A DNA stretch of 6,096 bases from Clostridia bacterium (GTDB taxonomy: Bacteria > Bacillota_A > Clostridia > Christensenellales > Aristaeellaceae): positions 1 to 6,096 of the forward strand of contig JAFWQM010000026.1 of assembly GCA_017509065.1 (NCBI GenBank), given 5' to 3'. The first letter of the stretch is position 1; each line of letters opens with the position of its first letter. Position numbers and translations under genes: made by a program. This document shows positions 1 to 6,080 of the stretch, piece by piece. Below the pieces are notes generated by a model. It ran no database searches. It had not been told where the DNA came from and worked only from the letters and a program-made list of their open reading frames with translations.

Positions 1-1
1 A

Positions 2-1714
2 GTAGTCGACCAGGGGAGCCACGGCCTTGTACTGGTCAGCCAGAATGCCCTGTTCGATATGAATGTCTCCAGGCCCTGCGATGACCAGAACGTTCGGGTC
101 GTCGGCCGAGTACGCCTTCCATTCGATCTGGTCTGTCGACGGATCCCCGCAGCGCGCAAAATTGGTCCACATCTGCTGAACGGCCGTGAAAATCTCATCG
201 GAGATGTTCGTGCCGTTGAAGACCGCGGATGTCCCGAGGCCACGAAGGTTGAATACGAACATGAGCTCTACGGAATGTGCTGCTCCAATATCCGCATTGC
301 TGCCCGGGTACGCCCAGTAGTAGGAGAACGTTTTGTTGAATGCACTCTGCGCATCGAGCTGCTGGAGTATGGGAACCCTGAACATGATCTCACTTATGAA
401 CTCCGTCTCGATCAGTCCCGGCTCCTGGAACCTGCAGACCTTCTGGAATTCCTCATAATACTTCTTATCCTCTTCCTTCAGGCAGGGGAGTGCTTCACCC
501 ACCCTGCGCTGGGCGAATATCTTCTGCTCTTCCAGGCTCAGTTTCGGACCCTCGCCCATGAACAGCCTGGCCTCATCGGCCGTGCTGCCTGCCATGATGG
601 ATATGTCCTTTGCGTAGCCTTTCTTGTACAGCTCGATGGGTGCCTCGGGGAGTACCTCATTTCCGTAGTAGGGACAGGTCGTAAACTTACTGACCGCATT
701 GACATATGCCTCATGGAGTTCCTCTTCGCTCAGAGCCATGATGTCGTCCATGGTCTTGCAGCCGGTGTACTCAAGCAATGCATTCGTCCTGCTCTGCGCA
801 GTTTCGCAGCCGACCGGCATGGACAGGCAGGTCGAGCCGCTCTGGGCGATGATCTTCTGGAAATACTGGTTTGCCTCCTTCATGACCGACAGAATGGAAA
901 CCGATCCGCCGCCGGCACTTTGCCCGAAAACGGTCACGTTGTCAGGGTCGCCGCCGAAAGCGGCGATGTTCTCGTGCACCCACCTGAGCGCCATCGCCTG
1001 GTCGAGCAGGCCGTTGCAGGACGCTGACTCAAAGGCTTCGCCGCCCGGCACCGACGAGAAGTCCATGAAGCCGTACATGTTCAGGCGGTAGTTCATATTC
1101 ACCAGGATGATGTCGCTCTGTGCCTGGACAAGGTTGGCTCCGTTGTAGGAAAACTGCGAACCCGAACCGACGGAATAGGCTCCGCCGTGAATCCAGACCA
1201 TCACTGGCTTCTTCTCGGTCTTGTCGTCGGCGTTGGCCCAGATGTTGAGGTAGAGGCAGTCCTCGGAGGCCAGCTTCTGTATGACATCAGAATAGCTTGC
1301 TGTGGTGTAAGCGCTCTTTCCGTAGTATTTTGCCTCAAAGACCCGGTCGCTCGCGTCCACGTACTCCGGTGCCTTGAAGCGGCGCTCTCCCACTGGCGGC
1401 TTCGCGTAGGGGATGCCCAGCCACGACGCAACCCCGTTCTCCTCAGTTCCGACGAAGGTGCCGTTCACACATTTCACGGCATGGGCCTCGTCGTAGTCTC
1501 CTGTGATTTCGCTGTTCAGGTACTCATAAGGCTCATAAATGACCAGATCCTTGAATTCCCTTTTCGTACCTTGCGTATCAGCCGTTTCCATGCTGGAATG
1601 ATCTGTCCCCGGCGTTTCTTCGGCTTTGTCCTGCTGGCTGGCTGCGTCAGCATGGGCCGTTAAGGAAAACAACAGCACAAACAATAATCCCAAAACAAGC
1701 TTCTTCAATACCAT
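2..1714 (-). CDS. Secreted type-B carboxylesterase/lipase (alpha/beta hydrolase), 3' end off the window
   Basis: Hydrolyses carboxylic esters, probably outside the cytoplasm; the natural substrate cannot be told. The minus frame is open for 571 codons to the left edge with no stop, so the C-terminus is missing, probably only a short piece. Residues 1-22/24 form a signal peptide (KK, a hydrophobic stretch, then AHA or ADA cleavage site) with no lipobox Cys. The family's N-terminal motif (GIPYAKPPVGERRF) follows an acidic linker. EDCLYLNIW includes Cys153, HGG 176-178 is the oxyanion hole, and GQSAGG carries nucleophile Ser266. Glu381 (STADEARLF) and His480 (AAHSVELMFVF) complete the triad, so the enzyme should be active. 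The ATG at 1714 is preferred: GGGAGG lies 3 bases upstream, whereas the in-frame ATG at 1735 has no Shine-Dalgarno. The two ATGs share the repeat ATGGTATTGAA. It is divergent from the regulator cluster, so a functional link is uncertain. Confidence 0.93.
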   Translation of the reverse strand, partial: MVLKKLVLGLLFVLLFSLTAHADAASQQDKAEETPGTDHSSMETADTQGTKREFKDLVIYEPYEYLNSEITGDYDEAHAVKCVNGTFVGTEENGVASWLGIPYAKPPVGERRFKAPEYVDASDRVFEAKYYGKSAYTTASYSDVIQKLASEDCLYLNIWANADDKTEKKPVMVWIHGGAYSVGSGSQFSYNGANLVQAQSDIILVNMNYRLNMYGFMDFSSVPGGEAFESASCNGLLDQAMALRWVHENIAAFGGDPDNVTVFGQSAGGGSVSILSVMKEANQYFQKIIAQSGSTCLSMPVGCETAQSRTNALLEYTGCKTMDDIMALSEEELHEAYVNAVSKFTTCPYYGNEVLPEAPIELYKKGYAKDISIMAGSTADEARLFMGEGPKLSLEEQKIFAQRRVGEALPCLKEEDKKYYEEFQKVCRFQEPGLIETEFISEIMFRVPILQQLDAQSAFNKTFSYYWAYPGSNADIGAAHSVELMFVFNLRGLGTSAVFNGTNISDEIFTAVQQMWTNFARCGDPSTDQIEWKAYSADDPNVLVIAGPGDIHIEQGILADQYKAVAPLVDY

Positions 1715-1791
1715 CTTCCTCCCTTTCAATACCATTACAAAAAACATTGACAATCGTGCAGGCAAAAGCTTGTTCCAACACGTTCTCAACC

Positions 1792-1820
1792 ATTATAGCA
1801 CGTAAACAAATTTGAGTAAA
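1792..1820 (-). promoter_or_regulatory. Candidate sigma-70/sigma-A promoter of the carboxylesterase gene
   Basis: Read on the minus strand, TTTACT (1820-1815) is followed by 17 bases and then a perfect TATAAT (1797-1792). Transcription would start near 1785, giving a leader of about 70 bases before the ATG at 1714. The consensus -10 and exact spacing make this the best promoter in the window. I found no convincing operator palindrome next to it. Confidence 0.7.
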
Positions 1821-1850
1821 GAACGAATAATGATGTATAGGGCGGAATCG

Positions 1851-1986
1851 AAGACCCTGTTACAAATCACACCCCGGGCAGCCTCTCGGCATACACAGGA
1901 CTCCTTCGCTCCGACCCCCAAAAGTACTCCGCTCAGGAGCCCTGTGTATGCCTTAAGTCTGGCCGCGGTGTGACTTGTAACGTCTT
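1851..1986. repeat. Long imperfect inverted repeat (large hairpin or MITE-like element)
   Basis: Two pairs of arms nest inside each other. The outer arms are AAGAC plus GTTACAAATCACACC (1851-1873) against GGTGTGACTTGTAAC plus GTCTT (1967-1986); they pair with one mismatch and a 3-base bulge. The inner arms, 1888-1904 and 1936-1952, match at 16 of 17 positions (GGCATACACAGG core). The loop is 1905-1935. Both arm pairs hold in either orientation, and a short T-rich run (1987-1992) follows the right arm on the plus strand. It could be a non-autonomous palindromic repeat, a structured RNA, or a barrier between the divergent genes. I recognise no known RNA family in it. Confidence 0.7.
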
Positions 1987-2020
1987 GTTTTTGCTGGGTA
2001 CAACAATGTGCTTCAGTCCT

Positions 2021-2050
2021 TTGAATATTTCCCGCCTCCTATGCTATACT
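2021..2050 (+). promoter_or_regulatory. Candidate rightward promoter upstream of the regulator cluster
   Basis: TTGAAT (2021-2026) is followed by 18 bases and TATACT (2045-2050), close to the sigma-A consensus. Transcription from here would begin near 2057 and give a long leader of about 325 bases before the regulator gene at 2382. That leader would carry the short tandem repeats and the AT-rich hairpin. Confidence 0.45.
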
Positions 2051-2127
2051 TGCCATACAAAACGATGTGATCATTATATACCGAATCCGCGATTCTGTCA
2101 ATGGCTTCACACTTGAGTTTTCGTATA

Positions 2128-2187
2128 GCGCCGAGCGCCGAACGCGCCGAACGGCGCCGAACGGGCAAATTTTTCGGCAAATTTTTC
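2128..2187. repeat. Two adjoining short tandem repeat arrays (GCCGA-type, then GGCAAATTTTTC x2)
   Basis: GCCGA recurs at 2130, 2137, 2146 and 2156, mostly as GCGCCGAAC with a 9-10 base period. It contains the dyad GCGCCG-AA-CGGCGC (2144-2157). Directly after it come two exact copies of the 12-base unit GGCAAATTTTTC (2164-2175 and 2176-2187). The array lies in non-coding DNA between two candidate promoters. It may be simple slippage, or direct-repeat binding sites for an OmpR-type regulator such as the one encoded next door. Confidence 0.7.
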
Positions 2188-2218
2188 GGCACGCTTTTGG
2201 GTTTAAGCTGAAAAACCA

Positions 2219-2247
2219 TGGAAAGCGACGCTGCTTTGTGGTAGAAT
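2219..2247 (+). promoter_or_regulatory. Weak candidate promoter nearer the response regulator
   Basis: TGGAAA (2219-2224), 17 bases, then TAGAAT (2242-2247). The -10 is good and the -35 matches the consensus at only four of six positions. A start near 2254 would give a leader of about 128 bases. It lies immediately downstream of the tandem repeats, a suitable place for an activator to act; that role is inferred. Confidence 0.3.
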
Positions 2248-2261
2248 ATTTTTGCATCATG

Positions 2262-2309
2262 AAAAATCCTCTCTAAAGGCGAAAACCATCCATCGTTTAA
2301 GGATTTTTT
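2262..2309 (+). other. AT-rich stem-loop in the regulator leader
   Basis: AAAAATCCT (2262-2270) pairs with AGGATTTTT (2300-2308), enclosing a second small stem AAAC/GTTT (2283-2286 with 2295-2298). The 3' arm ends in a run of six T. The stem is AU-rich and the T run is part of the stem, so it is a poor intrinsic terminator. It could be a weak attenuator or simply chance structure. Confidence 0.3.
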
Positions 2310-2381
2310 AAGCCGGCCGTGTATCATTAAAGCCGTAGTGGAAACGACCCTGCGCCATCAGAAAAGGAGGCAGAGCGCGGC

Positions 2382-2984
2382 ATGAGCATTTTATTGGCAG
2401 ATTCCAACCGGGATTTGCTGCAAAGCTACCAAAAGCTGCTGACCCTGGACGGCCACACCGTCACCACGGCGTTTGACGGCGCCCAGGCGGCCGCCCTGCT
2501 GGAACCCGGGAAGTATGATATCGCAATTTTAGAACAGCGGCTGCCCCGCATGGCCCTGGACCGCCTGCTGGAGGATCTGGAGCGGAACCGCATTCCGTCC
2601 ATCGTGCTGGCGGAGGGGGCGGTCACGGTGAAAACCCTGCTGGAAAGCGCGCTGCCCAACGCCTATCTTTCCTTTCCCTTTCTCCCGGAGGATTTACGGC
2701 GCGTGATCCGGGAAGTGACGGAAAAAAGGCGCTCGGCGGAAACGCTGCGCCGGGGCGGCGTGGAGGTGGACGTAAGCGGCTTCTGCATCGCGGGCACCGG
2801 CGCTCGCCTGACCAACGGGGAAATCAATTTGCTGCGGGAATTGTCCGCACCCCGGCGGGCGGCGGGAAAACGCACCCGCGTCATGATCCAGGCGCTGAAC
2901 GAAAAGCTGAAAAACGCCGGAAAACAGACGCGGATCATTTACGAATTGGAGAAAGGGTACGTGCTGGTGAACGGAAATGAGTAA
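2382..2984 (+). CDS. Atypical OmpR-like response regulator with degenerate receiver and shortened DNA-binding domain
   Basis: Probable cytoplasmic transcription regulator of the cluster, 200 residues; usual OmpR-type regulators have about 225-235. Residues 1-115 keep the receiver pattern, but its active site is rewritten. SILLADSN leaves Asp7 and puts Ser8 where the second acidic residue belongs. The phospho-acceptor position in YDIAILEQRLP is Glu51 instead of Asp. The switch Thr is Ala77, and the KPF Lys is Phe98 (FPF). Residues 125-197 resemble the C-terminal winged helix: LTNGEINLL (143-151) matches helix 1, KRTRVMIQALNEKLK (163-177) the recognition helix, and KGYVLV the final hairpin. About 20 residues between them, including the second helix, are missing. 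AAGGAGG lies 11 bases before the ATG. The gene overlaps the kinase by 8 bases. Glu51 may mimic phosphorylation; this is inferred. Confidence 0.85.
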   Translation: MSILLADSNRDLLQSYQKLLTLDGHTVTTAFDGAQAAALLEPGKYDIAILEQRLPRMALDRLLEDLERNRIPSIVLAEGAVTVKTLLESALPNAYLSFPFLPEDLRRVIREVTEKRRSAETLRRGGVEVDVSGFCIAGTGARLTNGEINLLRELSAPRRAAGKRTRVMIQALNEKLKNAGKQTRIIYELEKGYVLVNGNE

Positions 2985-4197
2985 AACGAGGAAGCGATTC
3001 GTCATTTTTGCCACGCTCTGCGTGTTCGTGCTGCTGTTCGTGCTGCTGGGCATCATCAACGGCGTGAACTTCACCATGGCCAGTCAGGACGCCGATCAGC
3101 TGACCAAGGCGCTGAAAAAGCAGCACGGCGCGTTTGAAAACGGCCCGGAAACCGAGGCCCCGGATCAGCCCGAGGGCTTCCTGCCCGGCCTTTTGAGCTC
3201 CATGGGGCCCGATTCCCCGGAAATGAAATCCTACCTGCGGTACTTTACGTTCGCCTTCGATAAAGAGGGGAACGAGGAGTGCGTGGCCCTGCGGATCAGC
3301 GCGGTGACGGAAGCGGAGGCCCTTGCATGGGCCCGTTCCCTGCGGGGCGAAAACAAAACAGGCTGGACCCGGGGCGCTTACCGCTACCGGGTGTATAAAA
3401 CCAACCATATCACCTACGTGACCGTGATCGACCAGAGCCGGGAACTGCTGCCCTGCTTCCGCATCCTGATCATTTCCGGCGTGGGGCTGCTGGTGGGCGT
3501 GCTGGCCAGCTGTGCCGCACTCATGTACATCGGCAAACGGCTCTTTCAGCCCCTGGAGGAAGCGGACCGGAAGCAAAAGCGCTTCATCGCCGAAGCGGAA
3601 ACGGAATTCAAGGTGCCGCTGACCATCATCAACGCCAACACGGAGATCATCGAGCGGCAATTGGGCGAAACGGAGCAGACCCAGTCCATCAACCGCCAGG
3701 TGAAAAAGATGATCGGCCTGGTCAAGAACCTGTCCAACGTGGGCGTGTTCGACGAAAAAGAGCTCGCCGCGCTCCCCTGCGATCTAAACGCCCTGGCCCA
3801 GGCGGTGGGCGACGCCATGAAAGCGTCGTTTGCGGAAAAGGGCTGCAAGCTGACCATCCGGGCCGAAAGCCCCGCGCCTGTCTCCGCCGACAGCGAGGCC
3901 ATGACCGACCTGCTCACCGAGCTGCTGACCAACGCGCTTAAATTCGGCGACCGCTGGGCGGAGCTCAAAGTCAGCCAGGAGGACGGACACTGCGTGATCG
4001 AGGCGCGGAACGATACGACCCTGGCAAACGGCAATTTCGATCAGGCGTTCGACCGGTTCACAAGGCTTTCCAACGCCGAGGTCGTTCCCGGCGCGGGCCT
4101 GGGCCTGAGCCATGTGAAGGAAATCGCGAAAGCCCACAACGGGCGCGTCAGCGCCAAGGCGGCGGACGGAGCATTCATCCTCCGCGTGAGCCTGTAA
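2977..4197 (+). CDS. Membrane sensor histidine-kinase homologue lacking the phospho-accepting His
   Basis: Sensor partner of the preceding regulator, 406 residues. Transmembrane helices lie at about 8-31 and 162-185, flanking an extracytoplasmic sensor region (RYFTF, GAYRYRVYK) of a type I know from clostridial kinases. The dimerisation helix reads KRFIAEAETEFKVPLTII, where relatives have a GHE or SHE core. Thr209 (ACG, 3601-3603) sits where the phospho-His should be, while Glu210, Pro214 and the flanks are kept. The ATP-binding domain has an N box (ELLTNALKF, Asn319), an F box (FDRF 358-361) and a G2 box (GAGLGL 372-377). The G1 DxGxG is replaced by ARNDTT, which I recall in active members of this subgroup too. 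Start and stop overlap (ATGAGTAA) implies translational coupling. It may bind ATP but should not autophosphorylate on this His. Confidence 0.9.
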   Translation: MSKTRKRFVIFATLCVFVLLFVLLGIINGVNFTMASQDADQLTKALKKQHGAFENGPETEAPDQPEGFLPGLLSSMGPDSPEMKSYLRYFTFAFDKEGNEECVALRISAVTEAEALAWARSLRGENKTGWTRGAYRYRVYKTNHITYVTVIDQSRELLPCFRILIISGVGLLVGVLASCAALMYIGKRLFQPLEEADRKQKRFIAEAETEFKVPLTIINANTEIIERQLGETEQTQSINRQVKKMIGLVKNLSNVGVFDEKELAALPCDLNALAQAVGDAMKASFAEKGCKLTIRAESPAPVSADSEAMTDLLTELLTNALKFGDRWAELKVSQEDGHCVIEARNDTTLANGNFDQAFDRFTRLSNAEVVPGAGLGLSHVKEIAKAHNGRVSAKAADGAFILRVSL

Positions 4198-4212
4198 ACG
4201 GGAGGCGGCGTT

Positions 4213-4911
4213 ATGGCGGAACCCATCGTCGTGATGAAGCGCTATGAGCGAAAATACCTGCTCAGCGGCGAACAGACCGAATATCTGGTCAAAAGCTTAG
4301 AGGGGCATATGAAGCTGGATCAGTACGGCCGCACCTCCATCGCTTCCCTGTATTACGACACGCCCAATTATCAATTGATCCGCGCCTCGGTGGAAAAGCC
4401 GCCCTTTAAGGAAAAGATCCGGCTGCGCTCCTACGGCCTGGCCACCCGGGAATCCCCCGTGTTCCTGGAGCTGAAGCGCAAAGCCTACGGCATCGTGTAC
4501 AAACGCCGGGTGCAGAGCACCATCCCCCTGGTGGAAAAGTTTTTCGCGGGCAGCGGCGACATCTGCGCCCCCGGGCAGATCAACCGGGAAATCACCTATT
4601 TTCGGGATTATTACCAGACGCTGGTGCCCGCCTGCCTGATCATCTACGACCGGGAAGCGTACTTCGAGCCGGGCGGCGACCTGCGCCTGACCATCGATTA
4701 CCATCCGCGCTACCGGACGGATCACCTGGACCTGACGTATTCCATGGAGGGCCTTCCCCTTCGCCCGCCGGGCCACACCATCTTGGAGGTAAAGGTGCAG
4801 GAGGCCATGCCCCTGTGGCTCACCCACATTTTGGACGCGGGGCAGATTTACAAAAACAGCTTTTCCAAATACGGCGAAGCGTTCCGGCAGCAGCTTTTGA
4901 ACGCGGGATAG
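4213..4911 (+). CDS. VTC-domain (polyphosphate polymerase-like) protein
   Basis: A triphosphate-tunnel protein related to the catalytic domain of yeast Vtc4, which makes polyphosphate from ATP. It has 232 residues, one complete domain with no transmembrane segment or signal peptide, so it is probably cytoplasmic. Basic and acidic residues expected to line the tunnel are present in order: YERKYLL (11-17), SLYYDT (45-50), EKIRLRSYG (67-75), FLELKRK (84-90), YKRR (96-99), YDREAY (145-150), LRLTID (157-162), ILEVKV (190-195) and SFSKYG (216-221). GGGAGG stands 7 bases before the ATG and the kinase ends 15 bases upstream, so it is very probably in the same transcript. Family members usually occur beside DUF4956 proteins, as here. 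Polymerase activity is not proven; another nucleotide- or phosphate-related activity is possible. Confidence 0.92.
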   Translation: MAEPIVVMKRYERKYLLSGEQTEYLVKSLEGHMKLDQYGRTSIASLYYDTPNYQLIRASVEKPPFKEKIRLRSYGLATRESPVFLELKRKAYGIVYKRRVQSTIPLVEKFFAGSGDICAPGQINREITYFRDYYQTLVPACLIIYDREAYFEPGGDLRLTIDYHPRYRTDHLDLTYSMEGLPLRPPGHTILEVKVQEAMPLWLTHILDAGQIYKNSFSKYGEAFRQQLLNAG

Positions 4912-4922
4912 GCCGGGATTGA

Positions 4923-5076
4923 AAGAACACTTTAAGTTACAAAAAGAGTTGAGAGTGGAGAGTTGAGAGTGGAGATTTATATAGTCAGTCAAACGGAGCC
5001 CCCCTCGTTTTTAAATCAATTCATCTCAACTCTCAACTCTTAACTCTCAACTCTCTTTCTGCGTTAAAGTGTTCTT
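4923..5076. mobile_element. MITE-like palindromic element with 13-bp perfect terminal inverted repeats
   Basis: The ends AAGAACACTTTAA (4923-4935) and TTAAAGTGTTCTT (5064-5076) are perfect inverted repeats. Inside them, two exact copies of the 14-base unit AGAGTTGAGAGTGG (4945-4972) face matching AACTCTCAACTCT units (about 5025-5055), so the whole piece can fold on itself. TTGAA occurs at both borders (4919-4923 and 5075-5079) and could be a target duplication, though it overlaps the terminal repeats by a base or two. There is no coding capacity. It separates the VTC and DUF4956 genes and, if transcribed, would form a long hairpin that could stabilise, process or partly terminate the message. 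Confidence 0.65.
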
Positions 5077-5120
5077 GAAGCGCGCGCCAGAAAATTACAA
5101 CGAAAGCGAGGTTCTTCATC

Positions 5121-5792
5121 ATGTTCGATTCCATTTATTCCAAAGCCGTCACTCCCGGCCAGTTTTTCATCATGGCCGCCGCGTCCCTGGTTTCCGGCAT
5201 CCTTTTTTCCTGGCTGGTGAGCTTCCGCATCCGCGCCAACCGGCGGTTCTTCATCGTCAGCTCCATCATCCCCTTCGTGGTGGGCATGGTGCTCACCTTC
5301 GTCAACGGCAGCATTGGCGCCGGCATCGCTTTCGGCGGCGCGTTCGCCCTCACCCGCTTCCGTTCCGCCCAAGGGACCTCCGATGAAATTGCCGCGGTGC
5401 TCATCACCATGGGATCCGGCGTGGCCTTCGGCATGGGCTATATCGCCTACGGCGTGCTGGTGCTGGCGGGTTTAGGCGCGATCTTCCTGGCTCTGTCCGC
5501 CACAAAGCTGTTTGATCACGCCTCCTTGCAGGAGGATAAAATGCTCCGGATCACCATTCCCGAATCCCTGGATTACGCCCGGGTGTTTGACGATACCTTC
5601 ACCCATTACCTGAAAAGCGTGGAAAACGCGGGCGTAAAAACCACCGGCATGGGCAGCATGTTCCGTCTGTCCTTCAAGATCAGGATGAAGAACCCCGCCG
5701 AGGAAAAGGAAATGATCGACGAGCTGCGCACCAAGAACGGCAACCTGGAAATCTCCATCCTGCCTTACGTGGAGCCCCAGAATCTGCTGTGA
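5121..5792 (+). CDS. DUF4956 integral membrane protein
   Basis: Membrane protein of unknown biochemical function, 223 residues. Hydrophobic segments at about 15-35, 43-62, 65-77 and 90-126 suggest three or four transmembrane helices. The family hallmark GGAFALTRFRSAQGTSDEIAA (72-92) lies between the middle helices, with Arg79 and Arg81 as likely key residues. Residues about 135-223 form a soluble, probably cytoplasmic tail. The ribosome binding site is weak (AGCGAGG, about 9 bases upstream), so translation may rely on the upstream message; I see no clear promoter between the inverted-repeat element and this gene. The family commonly accompanies VTC-domain proteins, and CotH-like proteins in some genomes, so a joint role in polyphosphate or envelope biology is a fair inference. 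Transport or substrate specificity cannot be assigned. Confidence 0.9.
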   Translation: MFDSIYSKAVTPGQFFIMAAASLVSGILFSWLVSFRIRANRRFFIVSSIIPFVVGMVLTFVNGSIGAGIAFGGAFALTRFRSAQGTSDEIAAVLITMGSGVAFGMGYIAYGVLVLAGLGAIFLALSATKLFDHASLQEDKMLRITIPESLDYARVFDDTFTHYLKSVENAGVKTTGMGSMFRLSFKIRMKNPAEEKEMIDELRTKNGNLEISILPYVEPQNLL

Positions 5793-6080
5793 CGCATCCG
5801 GCGCAGGGAAGCGCGGAAGGCACTTCCGCCACAAAAAACGGGGCCGAATGTTCTTTCCCGCTTCCCCGCCATGATGGCGCAGTCGTTCCCATGAACCGCC
5901 GTCCAAATAATCATTTTCTCTTCGTATCCGGCGGCAGAACGGCAAATCCCGCCAAATGTTACTATTCACCTTCCCACCGCCCAAGCAACCAAAAACAATA
6001 GAAAAACAAAGGAAACCAAAAGGAAAAAGGCCGCGCATCTCGAATTAAAGAAGGAAAAGAACGAGAGGAGGCGCGGACTC
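5793..6080. other. Intergenic region with a purine-rich leader
   Basis: No gene is supported here. A 7-bp hairpin GCGGAAG/CTTCCGC (5813-5829) is followed by A residues, not T, so it does not read as an intrinsic terminator of the DUF4956 gene. From about 5985 the plus strand becomes A- and G-rich up to the Shine-Dalgarno at 6064-6071. This looks like an untranslated leader of a downstream gene. I see no convincing -35/-10 pair. Confidence 0.4.

Noticed and set aside
59..1027. Long plus-strand open frame (322 codons) and the further frames at 699-1091 and 1187-1663
   Set aside because: They lie opposite the minus-strand carboxylesterase, whose frame carries the full signal peptide, GQSAGG motif and catalytic triad. 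The plus-strand translations show no family motif.
1741..1790. LacI-type operator palindrome around TTGTTCCAACACGTTCTCAA
   Set aside because: Only the outer three bases on each side are symmetric, too little for an operator.
2013..2327. Overlapping small open frames on both strands in the intergenic region (2013-2327, 2039-2260, 2067-2276)
   Set aside because: Their translations are driven by the short tandem repeats (arginine-rich or RQIF-type duplications), lack ribosome binding sites and resemble no protein family.
2935..3660. Minus-strand open frame of 241 codons
   Set aside because: It is antisense to the well-supported sensor kinase. Its composition (rich in H, G, Q) is typical of a shadow frame in GC-rich DNA.
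4297..4992. Minus-strand open frame of 231 codons
   Set aside because: It is a shadow of the VTC-domain gene and runs into the inverted-repeat element. No motif or start signal was found.
4945..5055. CRISPR array, because of the repeated GAGAGTTGAGAGT units
   Set aside because: The units are 14 bases, directly tandem without spacers, and occur in mirrored halves between terminal inverted repeats, which fits a palindromic element.
5813..5829. GCGGAAG/CTTCCGC hairpin as the transcription terminator of the cluster
   Set aside because: It is followed by CACAAAAAAC on the plus strand, not by a T run, and lacks a T run on the minus strand as well.
5472..6038. Minus-strand open frame of 188 codons extending past the DUF4956 gene
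   Set aside because: Most of it is antisense to DUF4956 coding sequence, and the part outside shows no recognisable domain.
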